Below, piece by piece: positions 24,407 to 33,416 of a stretch of 64,000 nt of DNA. Position 1 is the first letter of the stretch. Every line of letters begins with the position of its first letter. Below the pieces are notes generated by a model. It was not told the origin of the DNA and did no database searches. It saw only the letters and a list, made by a program, of their open reading frames with translations. Position numbers and translations under genes: made by a program. The stretch is from Pelagibius sp965227505 (GTDB lineage Bacteria > Pseudomonadota > Alphaproteobacteria > Kiloniellales > Kiloniellaceae), in contig NZ_OZ245757.1 in assembly GCF_965227505.1 (NCBI RefSeq), forward strand, positions 3,658,001 through 3,722,000. The letters are read 5' to 3'.

Positions 24407-26686
24407 ATGACCGCGCCTTCGGATATCGACCACGGCTGGGCCGGTTCGCGGCGTCTCCTGCGCCTGCTGCGCGACCTCATGAAGGCCGGCGGCAGCAGTC
24501 AGGAGCGGCTCGACAGGGTTGTCGATCTGATCGCCCAGCACATCGTTGCCGAAGTCTGCTCGATCTATGCCATGCGCAGCGGCGAGGTTCTGGAGCTTTT
24601 TGCCAGCAAAGGGCTGAAGCCCGCCGCGGTGCATATGACCCGGCTCAAGGTGAACGAGGGCCTGGTCGGCCTGATTGCGGCCCAGGCGCGACCCGTGGCC
24701 CTGGCCGATGCCCAGGGCCACCCGAACTTCGCCTATCGGCCGGAGACCGGCGAGGAGGTCTACCACTCCCTTATGGGCGTGCCGATCATGCGCAGCGGGC
24801 GCGTGCTCGGCGTGCTGGTGGTTCAGAACCGCACCCAGCGCAGCTACGACGAGGAGGAGGTCGAGGCCCTGGAGACGGTCGCCATGGTGCTCGCCGAACT
24901 TCTGGCGGGCGACCGGCTGCTGGAGCGGACTGCGGGCTCCGGCGGCGGCGAGAGCGAATTGATGCCCGCGCGCCTCACCGGCATCACCCTGAACCAGGGC
25001 ATTGCCATCGGCGTGGCGGTTCCTCATCACCGCGGCATCGTGATTTCCCAGGTTGTGGCGGAGAACCCCGAAGCCGAGCGCCAGCGCCTCGACGCGGCCA
25101 TGAGCGAAATGCGCGACGCTCTGGATGCCATGCTGGCGCGCCAGGAGGTGGCAGTCGCGGGCGAACACCGGGAAGTGCTGGAGACCTATCGCATGTTTGC
25201 CGACGACCGCGGCTGGCGCCGGCGCATGCATGATGCGGTGCGCGGCGGGCTGACGGCGGAGGCTTCGGTCCAGAAGGTGCAGAACGAGACCCGGGCGCGC
25301 ATGGCGAGCATCAAGGATCCCTACCTGCGCGCGCGCCTGGCCGACCTGGAAGATCTGGGCAACCGCCTGCTCCACCACCTCCTGGGGTTGGACGAGAAGC
25401 GGCGTGAAGACCTGCCAGAGGACATGGTCCTGATTGCCAACGATCTCGGTCCGGCGGAGCTGCTCGACTACGACCAGAACCGTCTGCGCGCCGTCGTCCT
25501 GGAACAGGGTGCGCCGACGTCGCACGTGGCCATCGTTGCCCGTGCCCTGCAGATCCCGATGATCGGGCGTTGCGAGGGCATCGCCACGCAGGCCGGCGAG
25601 GGCGATCCGGTCATCGTCGACGGCGAGAGCGGTCAGGTGCTGCTGCGGCCGAGCGCTTCGGTGCGGTCCGGCTTTCAGGAGAGCATCGCCAACAAGAAGC
25701 GCCAGCAGGCGGCGTACCGCGCGGTGCGCGATCTGCCGTCGGTGACGCAGGATGGGCAGTCCGTCGCGCTGCTGATCAATGCCGGGTTGATGATCGACCT
25801 GACGCACCTGGGCGATGCCGGCGCCGAAGGCATCGGGCTCTACCGTACCGAGGTTCCCTTTATGATCCGCGACTCCTTTCCCGGGGTCGAAACCCAGGCG
25901 GACATCTATCGCCGGATCCTCGAGCACGCCGGCGACAAGCCGGTGGTTTTTCGCACCCTGGATGTTGGCGGTGACAAGCTGCTGCCCTATTGGCGCGGCA
26001 GTCATGAGGACAACCCGGCGATGGGCTGGCGGGCCATTCGCATCGGGCTGGACCGGCCGGCGCTGCTGCGCCAGCAGCTGCGGGCGCTGTTGCGGGCGGC
26101 AGTGGGGCAGGAGCTCTACGTCAAGTTCCCGATGATCAGCAGCGTCGCGGAGTTCTCCGCCGCGCGGGCGCTCCTGCAGCGGGAGATGGACCGCGAGACG
26201 GCCCTGGGCGGCGCGCTGCCCAAAGCGGTGCGGGTGGGCACCATGATGGAGGTGCCGGCACTCGCGCTGCAGCTCCATCAGTTGCTGCCGCTCTGCGATT
26301 TCCTGTCGCTGGGCAGTAACGATCTGCTGCAGTTTCTCTTCGCAGCGGACCGCAGCAATCCCCGGCTGGCCCGCCGCTACGACCCGTTGTCCTCGGCCAT
26401 GCTGACCCTGGTGCGCGATATCGCCCGCCAGTGCGAGGCGCAGAGTGTGCCCTTTACCGTCTGCGGCGAGATGGCCGGCGACCCGCTGGAGGCCATGGCG
26501 CTGCTCGGGTGCGGCGTGCGCCGCCTGTCGATGACGCCGAGCGCCGTCGGCCCGGTCAAGACGATGGTCCGCAGTCTCGATGTGCAGGCGCTCGGCGATG
26601 CCATCAATCAATTCTTAACTTTACCCGATCACAGTATCCGGGAACCGTTAAGGTCCTATGCGATCGAGCGGAACATCGCCATCTAA
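24407..26686 (+). CDS. ptsP: Phosphoenolpyruvate-protein phosphotransferase PtsP (EI-Ntr)
   Basis: Enzyme I of the nitrogen-related PTS, 759 aa. An N-terminal GAF domain (about 27-165, with VHMTRLKVNEGLVGLIAAQ) replaces nothing in the EI core; it may sense nitrogen compounds. The EI part has the phospho-His motif GAPTSHVAIVAR with His373, then the PEP-binding TIM barrel with LYRTEVPFM, RTLDVGGDKLLPYW, LGSNDLLQFLFAADRSNP and TVCGEMAGDP. It passes phosphate to NPr and on to EIIA-Ntr, regulating potassium, nitrogen and storage metabolism. Neither partner is in the window. Confidence 0.95.
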   Translation: MTAPSDIDHGWAGSRRLLRLLRDLMKAGGSSQERLDRVVDLIAQHIVAEVCSIYAMRSGEVLELFASKGLKPAAVHMTRLKVNEGLVGLIAAQARPVALADAQGHPNFAYRPETGEEVYHSLMGVPIMRSGRVLGVLVVQNRTQRSYDEEEVEALETVAMVLAELLAGDRLLERTAGSGGGESELMPARLTGITLNQGIAIGVAVPHHRGIVISQVVAENPEAERQRLDAAMSEMRDALDAMLARQEVAVAGEHREVLETYRMFADDRGWRRRMHDAVRGGLTAEASVQKVQNETRARMASIKDPYLRARLADLEDLGNRLLHHLLGLDEKRREDLPEDMVLIANDLGPAELLDYDQNRLRAVVLEQGAPTSHVAIVARALQIPMIGRCEGIATQAGEGDPVIVDGESGQVLLRPSASVRSGFQESIANKKRQQAAYRAVRDLPSVTQDGQSVALLINAGLMIDLTHLGDAGAEGIGLYRTEVPFMIRDSFPGVETQADIYRRILEHAGDKPVVFRTLDVGGDKLLPYWRGSHEDNPAMGWRAIRIGLDRPALLRQQLRALLRAAVGQELYVKFPMISSVAEFSAARALLQREMDRETALGGALPKAVRVGTMMEVPALALQLHQLLPLCDFLSLGSNDLLQFLFAADRSNPRLARRYDPLSSAMLTLVRDIARQCEAQSVPFTVCGEMAGDPLEAMALLGCGVRRLSMTPSAVGPVKTMVRSLDVQALGDAINQFLTLPDHSIREPLRSYAIERNIAI

Positions 26687-26838
26687 CGCGTTGCTGCGGC
26701 GAAGAGAAAATTGTTAACTTGACGGGGTAGGGGCGCCGGTCAGTCTGGCTCCTGCGCGCGGTCCGGCGGAGGACGTTTTCCGGGTGTCCGCGCAAGCGGG
26801 CGATTTCGCTGCCCCGAAAGCAAACCTGGTGAGAATCG

Positions 26839-28332
26839 GTGGCCCAGACAGCCAAGAAACGTGAGCCCAAACTCATCGATCCCGACAAGATCTCCGAGAG
26901 TGAGTCGGAGACCTCCCCGGAGATCACCATTGCCCAGAAGCTGGAGGGGGAGACTGTTGCCGACACCCTGATCAGGGCGCGGCAGCAGTACGGTCAGGAC
27001 CTGCGCTCCATCGCCCAGGTGCTCTGCATCCGCTATTCCTACCTGGACGCCATCGAGCGCGCGAATTACGAGAATTTGCCGGGCGCCACCTATGCCGTGG
27101 GGTTCGTGCGGACCTATGCCGAGTTTCTCGGCCTTGACGGCGACACCATCGTCGAACGCTTCAAGAACGAGGTGCAGGGCCTGAACGGGCAGACCAAGCT
27201 GCATTTCCCGACGCCGGCGCCGGAGGGCAAGATGCCCGGCGGGGCCGTCTTCCTGGTCGCCGCCCTGCTGTTCGCAGGCGCCTACGGCGTCTGGTTCTAC
27301 CTTTCCAACAAGGGCGAGACCATCACCGACCTTGTCGCGCCGGTGCCCGAACGCCTGCAGGAACTGGCCGCTTCTGATCCATCCGGCGATCCTTCCGCCA
27401 CGGCGCCGGCGGGCGCCCCTGCGGCTGCCGCGTCCGCGGACGAAGACGGCGCAACGGCTGCGTCAGCCGTTCCCGCCGACCCGGCGGCAGTGGCCGAGGG
27501 CGCAGAGAGCGCTGTGGCGTCGACGCCGGGCGAAGCTGCGACCGCCGAGGCGTCTTCCGAATCGTCGGCGGCCGAAGCGTCCTCGACAGGGGCCGCGCCG
27601 CTTGAGACGGCGCCTGCCGGGACTGCGCCGGTCGAGGCGGAGGTTGCCCCGGAAACCCAGCAAGACACCCGGCAGGGCACCCAGCAGGGCACCCAGTCCG
27701 CGGCGCCTGCTGCGCCGGCGCGTCCGTCCGAAGCGCCCGCCGCATCGGATATCGCCGCATCGGATACCGCCGCATCGGATACCGCTGCAGCCGATAGCTC
27801 TGTTGCCGAAGCGCCGGTGATCACGGCGCCGCTGGATGCGGTGGTCCCCCAGGCTGCCGAGCCCGCGCCGGCGATCGTCCTGCGTCAGCCGGAAGCGCCG
27901 GCAGAAAACCTGCAGGATGGCGGCGTTGCGCCGCAGCCGCGGGGCTCCGCGCCGTCGGGGGACAGCGATCAGACGGCCTACGCCATTCCTTCGGCGCCGG
28001 AGAGCGCCCCGGTCAACAGCTTCCTGGTCAACCAGGAACCGCAGGTCTACGGCAGCGATAATGCCGATGCCCGGGTTGTCTTGCGCGCCAACCAGGATGC
28101 CTGGGTTCAGGTCCGCGACCGCGAGGGTACGCTGCTCCTGACCCGCGTTCTGCGGGTCGGCGACAGCTACCGGGTGCCCAATCAGGAGGACCTGACGCTG
28201 CTGACCGGCAACGCCGGCGGCCTGGAAATCCTCGTTGACGGCACGCCCCTGGCGCCGCTCGGGCCGGTGGGCGCAGTGCGCCGCAACATCCCGCTCGATC
28301 CCGACCAACTGGTTGCGGGCGCCGGCCGCTAG
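26839..28332 (+). CDS. RodZ-like protein: HTH domain, single membrane helix, DUF4115 domain
   Basis: 497 aa from GTG 26839. The N-terminal half is an HTH_25/RodZ domain: TLIRARQQYGQDLRSIAQVL through AIERANYENLPGATYAVGFVRTYAEFLGLDG (about 42-101). A single membrane helix follows at 134-155, then a long Ala/Pro/Glu/Ser-rich linker (about 165-390) with 15-bp repeats near 27739-27785. The C-terminal DUF4115-type domain starts RVVLRANQDAWVQVRD and ends near the stop. RodZ links MreB to elongation, and the order rodZ-ispG-hisS is the E. coli order, which supports the call; strictly RodZ-like here. Confidence 0.85.
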   Translation: MAQTAKKREPKLIDPDKISESESETSPEITIAQKLEGETVADTLIRARQQYGQDLRSIAQVLCIRYSYLDAIERANYENLPGATYAVGFVRTYAEFLGLDGDTIVERFKNEVQGLNGQTKLHFPTPAPEGKMPGGAVFLVAALLFAGAYGVWFYLSNKGETITDLVAPVPERLQELAASDPSGDPSATAPAGAPAAAASADEDGATAASAVPADPAAVAEGAESAVASTPGEAATAEASSESSAAEASSTGAAPLETAPAGTAPVEAEVAPETQQDTRQGTQQGTQSAAPAAPARPSEAPAASDIAASDTAASDTAAADSSVAEAPVITAPLDAVVPQAAEPAPAIVLRQPEAPAENLQDGGVAPQPRGSAPSGDSDQTAYAIPSAPESAPVNSFLVNQEPQVYGSDNADARVVLRANQDAWVQVRDREGTLLLTRVLRVGDSYRVPNQEDLTLLTGNAGGLEILVDGTPLAPLGPVGAVRRNIPLDPDQLVAGAGR

Positions 28333-28551
28333 GCGAAGCGCGGCTTTTCGCCCTGCAAAGGGGCCGCCACCGCGGCTCTGCAAAACTTCCGGCCAGCCTT
28401 GAAGTTTGCGGCAATTCGGCGCATCTTCTCGCCCGAGGGCATAGCCATCTATACCCAATGGCGGCTGCTGAGGCCGAGCCCCTTGCCGCAAGCCTGCCGG
28501 TCCTTCGTCACAGGGCGCCAGGCAGCGACGGGGCGGGTCAGGAAGGACTGC

Positions 28552-29730
28552 ATGAGCGTTAGGCCATATCGGGACATCTACCGGCGGAAATCGCGCCAGA
28601 TTCACGTCGGCTCCGTGCCGGTGGGCGGCGATGCACCGATTACCGTGCAGTCGATGACCAACACGCTGACCAGCGACGTCGCGGCGACCATCGCCCAGGT
28701 GCGCGCGCTGGAGGTGGCCGGCGCCGACATCGTGCGGATTTCCTGCCCGGACGAGGAGTCGACCGCGGCGCTGAAGAAGATCATTCCAGAAGTCACCGTT
28801 CCCATCGTCGCCGACATCCATTTCCACTACCGCCGCGGCATCGAGGCGGCGGCGGCGGGCGCCGCCTGCCTGCGGATCAACCCCGGCAACATCGGCTCGC
28901 GCGACCGGGTGCGTGAGGTGGTGAAGGCGGCGCGGGACAACAACTGCTCCATCCGTATCGGGGTGAACGCCGGCTCCCTGGAGCGCGATCTGCTGGAGAA
29001 GTACGGCGAGCCCTGTCCGGAGGCGATGGTGGAGAGCGCGCTGAACCACGCGCGCATCCTGGAAGATGAGGACTTCTTCGAGTTCAAGATTTCCTGCAAG
29101 GCCTCCGACGTCTTCCTGGCCGTGGCGGCCTACACCGCCCTGGCCGAGGCCTGCGACTATCCGCTGCACCTCGGCGTGACCGAGGCCGGGGGCCTGCAGA
29201 CGGGAACCATCAAGTCCTCCATCGGCATCGGCAACCTGCTCTGGGCCGGCATCGGCGATACGATCCGGGTCTCGCTCTCGGCCGACCCGGTCGAAGAGGT
29301 GAAGGTCGGCTTCGACATCCTGAAGTCGCTCGGCCTGCGCCACCGCGGGGTGAACGTCATCTCCTGTCCGTCCTGCGCGCGTCAGCAGTTCGAAGTGATC
29401 AAGACCGTCGAGGTGCTGGAAAAACGCCTGGCCCACATCACCACGCCGATGACGGTTTCGGTGATCGGCTGTGTGGTCAATGGGCCAGGCGAGGCGCTGA
29501 TGACCGACATCGGCTTCACCGGCGGCGGGCGCGGCACCCATCAGGTCTATGTCAACGGTTTGCCGGACCACCGCCTGAAAGACGACAACATCGTCGATCA
29601 TTTGGTCGAGATGGTGGAGCGCAAGGCGGCCGAGATCGAGGCGGCCAAGGCCGCCGAAGAGGCAGCGGCGCAGGGCGCCGAGCCCGGCGCGAGCAACGAA
29701 GACCCGACGCCGGCCGCCGCGGCCTCTTAG
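28552..29730 (+). CDS. ispG: 4-hydroxy-3-methylbut-2-en-1-yl diphosphate synthase (flavodoxin)
   Basis: MEP-pathway iron-sulphur enzyme that reduces MEcPP to HMBPP in isoprenoid synthesis. 392 aa from the ATG at 28552, which has AGGAAGGA upstream; the frame is open before that, but the sequence is not conserved. Visible are the TIM-barrel start VGSVPVGGDAPITVQSMTNT, LRINPGNIGS, GVTEAGG, and the cluster ligands in SCPSCARQQFEV plus GCVVNGPGEA. The C-terminal E/A/K-rich tail beyond about 355 is an extension seen in some alphaproteobacteria. Between rodZ and hisS. Confidence 0.97.
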   Translation: MSVRPYRDIYRRKSRQIHVGSVPVGGDAPITVQSMTNTLTSDVAATIAQVRALEVAGADIVRISCPDEESTAALKKIIPEVTVPIVADIHFHYRRGIEAAAAGAACLRINPGNIGSRDRVREVVKAARDNNCSIRIGVNAGSLERDLLEKYGEPCPEAMVESALNHARILEDEDFFEFKISCKASDVFLAVAAYTALAEACDYPLHLGVTEAGGLQTGTIKSSIGIGNLLWAGIGDTIRVSLSADPVEEVKVGFDILKSLGLRHRGVNVISCPSCARQQFEVIKTVEVLEKRLAHITTPMTVSVIGCVVNGPGEALMTDIGFTGGGRGTHQVYVNGLPDHRLKDDNIVDHLVEMVERKAAEIEAAKAAEEAAAQGAEPGASNEDPTPAAAAS

Positions 29731-29747
29731 CCTTCCCGGAGATCATC

Positions 29748-31022
29748 TTGAGCAGCCTTCAGCCCGTCAGGGGCACGCACGATCTGTTGCCCGATGCCAT
29801 GCGCCGCCACCGCGCGGTGGTGGACTGCGCGCGCGAGATCGCCGCGCGCTACGGCTTTCAGGAAATGGCCACCCCGATCTTCGAATTCACCGAGGTCTTC
29901 AAACGCACCCTGGGCGATACCTCCGACATCGTCACCAAGGAGATGTACACCTTCGCTCCGGGCGCGGCCCGCGATCAGGATACGCGCGCTGCGGACGGCG
30001 ACAGCATCACCCTGAGGCCGGAAAACACCGCCGGCGTCGCCCGCGCCTTCATTTCCGGCGGTCTGGCGCAGCAGGTGCCGATGAAGGCCTTCTACGCCGG
30101 CCCGATGTTTCGCCGTGAGCGGCCGCAAAAGGGCCGCCAGCGCCAATTCCACCAGTTCGGCGTGGAACTGATCGGAGTGCCACAGCCGCAGGCCGATATC
30201 GAGGTGATCGCCTGCGGTGCGCAGATTCTGGAGGCGCTGGGCCTGCAGGACGCCGTGGTGCTGGAGCTCAACACCCTCGGCGATCCGGACAGCCGGGCGA
30301 CCTACCGTGAGGCGCTGGTTTCCTATTTCTCCGATCACCGCGACAGCCTGTCCGAGGACAGCCGCGAGCGCCTGACGCGCAACCCCCTGCGCATCCTCGA
30401 TTCCAAGGATGAAGGGGACCGCAGGCTGGTCGCAGACGCACCGCTGTTCGAGCGCTATCTGAACCCGGAAAGCCAGGACTTCTTTGCCGCCGTGCGGGCG
30501 GGGCTGGATGGCCTGGGGATCGCCTATCGGCTCAACCCGCGTCTCGTGCGCGGCCTCGACTACTACTGCCACACGGCGTTCGAGTTCACCACCGACCGCC
30601 TCGGCGCGCAGTCCGCGGTCATGGCGGGCGGGCGCTATGACGGCCTGATCAAGACCATGGGCGGCCCCCAGACGCCGGGGGTCGGCTGGGCGGCGGGTGT
30701 CGAACGGCTTGCCATGCTGACGGCGGAACCCGCGCCTGCGCCGCGGCCGATCGTCGTCGTGCCGGTGGGCGAGGCGGCGGGTGCGACGGCGCTGAAGGTG
30801 ACACAGGGGTTGCGCCATGCCGGTTTCGTCGCCGAGCTGGGTTATTCGGGCAACCTGAAAAAGCGGCTTCAGCGTGCCGACAAGATGAACGCCCGTGCGG
30901 CCTTGCTGCTGGGTGATGAGGAACTGGCCGCCGACAGCGCCACCCTGCGCGATCTCGATTCGGGAGAGCAGGAGCTCGTCTCGCTCAAGACCTTGACCGA
31001 GCGCCTCTCCCGCCTGGCTTAG
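29748..31022 (+). CDS. hisS: Histidyl-tRNA synthetase
   Basis: Class II aminoacyl-tRNA synthetase, 424 aa, charging tRNA-His. Start is TTG 29748, 17 bases after ispG, with a CGGAGA site. Class II motifs: VRGTHDLLPDAM, motif 2 PMFRRERPQKGRQRQFHQFGVELIG, the histidine A/B loops around LVRGLDYYCHTAFEF, and motif 3 GVGWAAGVERLAML; an anticodon-binding domain starts near PIVVVPVG. The bacterial-type motif 2 means this is not the divergent HisRS of some alphaproteobacteria whose tRNA-His lacks the extra G at -1. Confidence 0.96.
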   Translation: MSSLQPVRGTHDLLPDAMRRHRAVVDCAREIAARYGFQEMATPIFEFTEVFKRTLGDTSDIVTKEMYTFAPGAARDQDTRAADGDSITLRPENTAGVARAFISGGLAQQVPMKAFYAGPMFRRERPQKGRQRQFHQFGVELIGVPQPQADIEVIACGAQILEALGLQDAVVLELNTLGDPDSRATYREALVSYFSDHRDSLSEDSRERLTRNPLRILDSKDEGDRRLVADAPLFERYLNPESQDFFAAVRAGLDGLGIAYRLNPRLVRGLDYYCHTAFEFTTDRLGAQSAVMAGGRYDGLIKTMGGPQTPGVGWAAGVERLAMLTAEPAPAPRPIVVVPVGEAAGATALKVTQGLRHAGFVAELGYSGNLKKRLQRADKMNARAALLLGDEELAADSATLRDLDSGEQELVSLKTLTERLSRLA

Positions 31023-31032
31023 CGGGCCGGCG

Positions 31033-32343
31033 ATGGCGGAGGGCGACAGCACCACGGCCGCGGCGAGCGCCGACAAGCTTCGGCGCCTGTCGCTGGTTGG
31101 AGTCAGCCATCGCAGCGTGAACGCAGCCCTGCGCGGGCGCTTTTTCGATGAGGAGCCGGATCAGGCCGCGCTGCTGGAGGTCCTGCGCGGCCCCGACTGG
31201 GAAGAGGCCCTGGCGATCGCCACCTGCGAGCGTCTGGAGTTCGCGGTGATCGGCAGAGCGGAGTGCGAGCCGGCGGCGCAGCTGCTGCAGCGCATCGCCC
31301 GGACGGCGGAGATCTCTCCGGTGGATCTGGCCGGCCAGAGCTATTGCCACAGCGGGACGGAGGCCCTGCGCCACCTCTTCGCGGTTGCTGCCTCGCTGGA
31401 CAGCCTGGTGGTCGGCGAGCCGCAGATCCTGGGTCAGATGAAGCAGTGCTACCGCGCCAGCCGGGACGCCGGCCTCTCGGGCCCGTTGCTGGACGGTGTC
31501 CTGCAGGCGGCTTTTGCAGCCGCCAAGAGGGTGCGCAGCGAAACCCCGATCGGTCAGCAGACCAGTTCCATGACGCTCGTGGCCCGACAGGTCGCCGAAG
31601 ACCTGCACGGGCGTTTCGATGCGCTCAAGCTGCTGTGGCTGGGCCTCGGTGAGATGGGCGAAATGCTGTCGGGCGATTTCCTGGCCGCCGGAATCGAGCA
31701 TCTGCTGGTGATGCACACCTCGCCGTTGCGGGCCGAGTCGGTCGCGCGGCGCCTCGGTTCCAACTTCGCGCCACCGGAAATGCTGGACCATCATCTGGCC
31801 GAAGCCGATATCGTGATCTCCGACAACAGCGCCGGTCGGTTCACCTTGAACGCCGAACAGGTCGAGGCGGCCCTGAAACGCCGGCGCCGGCGCCCGATTC
31901 TGCTGATCGACGCCGGTGTGCCGTCGGACATCGAACCCGCCGTGGCGGAGCTCGACGGCGCCTTCGTCTACGACCTCGACGACCTGGAGCGGCTTGCGCA
32001 GAGCGAGGCCGGCGGCCGCGCCGCCGCCGAGGCCATGGCCTGGGCGGTGGTGGAAGAGGAACTGGAGCGCTTTTGCCGGGCTCAAGCGGAGCGCAGCGCT
32101 GCGCCCTCGGTCACTGCCCTCCGCCAACACTTCGAGGCGGTGCGCCGGGATGTGCTGGCCCAGGGACCGGGTGACGCCGAGGCGGCCACCCGGCTGCTGA
32201 TCAACAGGCTGCTGCACGGCCCGTCCGAGGCTTTGCGCCACACCGCGGGCAGCGACCCGGCCGCCGGGGAGGCGCTGGAGCGCAGTCTGCGGCGGCTTTT
32301 TGATTTGAGGGCGTCCGGCGACGAGCCTGAGGAGGATATGTGA
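31033..32343 (+). CDS. hemA: Glutamyl-tRNA reductase (C5 pathway of tetrapyrrole synthesis)
   Basis: 436 aa. Reduces glutamyl-tRNA to glutamate-1-semialdehyde, the first committed step from glutamate to 5-aminolevulinate. The catalytic Cys is Cys65 in ATCERLEF (most homologues read STCNR, so Asn is Glu here). LVGVSHRSVN is near the start, then SLDSLVVGEPQILGQMKQCY, KRVRSETPIGQQTSSMTLVARQ, an NADPH-binding domain LLWLGLGEMGEMLSGDFLAAG, and a dimerisation tail. Most alphaproteobacteria use 5-aminolevulinate synthase instead, so this is a minority pathway in the class. Its stop overlaps prfA (GTGA), and the order hemA-prfA-prmC matches E. coli. Confidence 0.9.
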   Translation: MAEGDSTTAAASADKLRRLSLVGVSHRSVNAALRGRFFDEEPDQAALLEVLRGPDWEEALAIATCERLEFAVIGRAECEPAAQLLQRIARTAEISPVDLAGQSYCHSGTEALRHLFAVAASLDSLVVGEPQILGQMKQCYRASRDAGLSGPLLDGVLQAAFAAAKRVRSETPIGQQTSSMTLVARQVAEDLHGRFDALKLLWLGLGEMGEMLSGDFLAAGIEHLLVMHTSPLRAESVARRLGSNFAPPEMLDHHLAEADIVISDNSAGRFTLNAEQVEAALKRRRRRPILLIDAGVPSDIEPAVAELDGAFVYDLDDLERLAQSEAGGRAAAEAMAWAVVEEELERFCRAQAERSAAPSVTALRQHFEAVRRDVLAQGPGDAEAATRLLINRLLHGPSEALRHTAGSDPAAGEALERSLRRLFDLRASGDEPEEDM

Positions 32344-33416
32344 ACCTCGACGAAAACCTGAACCGTGTGCTCAGCCGCTATGACGAGCTGCAGAACCTGG
32401 TGGCGACCCACGCCAATCCGGGATCGCCGGAGCACACCGCGATGCTGAAGGAGTTCTCCGACCTTACGCCGGTGGTCGAGGGGATCGAGGCGTTGCGCTC
32501 GGCACAGACCGAAATGGCCGACCTCGCCGAAATGATCGCCGATCCGGAGTCGGACAGCGAGATGCGGGCGCTGGCGGAGGAAGAGTTCGAAAGCCTGAAG
32601 ACTCGTCTGCCGACCCTCGAGCAGGATCTGAAGCTGCTGCTCATCCCCAAGGACGAAGCCGATGCCCGCAACGTCATTCTCGAGGTGCGGGCCGGCACCG
32701 GCGGCGATGAGGCCGCGCTCTTCGCGGCCGATCTCATGCGCATGTACCAGCGCTACGCCGAGCAGCGGGGCTGGCGCTTCGAACTCATCGAGACCTCCGA
32801 AAACGAACTGGGCGGTTACAAGGAGGCCAGCGCCTCGATCACCGGCAGCGGCGTTTTCGCGCGTCTGAAGTTCGAATCGGGCGCGCACCGGGTGCAGCGG
32901 GTTCCGGTCACCGAATCGGGCGGCCGCATCCATACCTCGGCCGCCACGGTCGCCGTGCTGCCGGAAGCCGAGGAGGTGGACGTCCACATCGAAGACAAGG
33001 ACCTGCGTGTGGACACCTACCGCTCCCAGGGGGCCGGCGGCCAGCACGTGAACACCACCGATTCGGCGGTGCGCATCACCCACCTGCCAACCGGTGTGGT
33101 GGTGCAGTGCCAGGATGAGAAGTCGCAGCACAAGAACCGCGCCAAGGCCATGAAGGTGCTGCGCGCCAGGCTCTACGAGGTCCAGCGCCAGCAGCAGGCC
33201 GATGCGCGAGCGGCCGAACGCAAGAGCCAGGTCGGCAGCGGCGACCGCTCCGAGCGCATCCGCACCTACAACTTTCCGCAGGGCCGCGTCACCGACCACC
33301 GTATCAACCTCACGCTCTACAAGCTTGAACGGGTGTTGACGGGCGAGGGCCTGGACGAGTTGATCGATCCCCTGATCGCCGATGACCAGGCCGCGAAGCT
33401 GGCTGAACTGCAGTGA
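32340..33416 (+). CDS. prfA: Peptide chain release factor 1
   Basis: RF1, 358 aa, recognising UAA and UAG. Start is GTG 32340, overlapping the hemA stop, with GGAGGA six bases before. The catalytic GGQ is Gly233-Gly234-Gln235 in GAGGQHVNTTDSAVRITHLPTG, the same Gln number as in E. coli, and the RF1-type anticodon-like region is near VPVTESGGRIHTSAATVAV. It continues into prmC with a second GTGA-type overlap, so the release factor is translated next to the enzyme that methylates its Gln. Confidence 0.97.
   Translation: MNLDENLNRVLSRYDELQNLVATHANPGSPEHTAMLKEFSDLTPVVEGIEALRSAQTEMADLAEMIADPESDSEMRALAEEEFESLKTRLPTLEQDLKLLLIPKDEADARNVILEVRAGTGGDEAALFAADLMRMYQRYAEQRGWRFELIETSENELGGYKEASASITGSGVFARLKFESGAHRVQRVPVTESGGRIHTSAATVAVLPEAEEVDVHIEDKDLRVDTYRSQGAGGQHVNTTDSAVRITHLPTGVVVQCQDEKSQHKNRAKAMKVLRARLYEVQRQQQADARAAERKSQVGSGDRSERIRTYNFPQGRVTDHRINLTLYKLERVLTGEGLDELIDPLIADDQAAKLAELQ

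Noticed and set aside
23732..26611. 959-codon minus-strand frame opposite lysC and ptsP
   Set aside because: It runs through two real genes on the other strand, has no ribosome site, and shows shadow-like composition.
31033..32343. 5-aminolevulinate synthase, the usual alphaproteobacterial HemA
   Set aside because: The protein has the glutamyl-tRNA reductase motifs and catalytic cysteine, not the pyridoxal-phosphate fold of the synthase.
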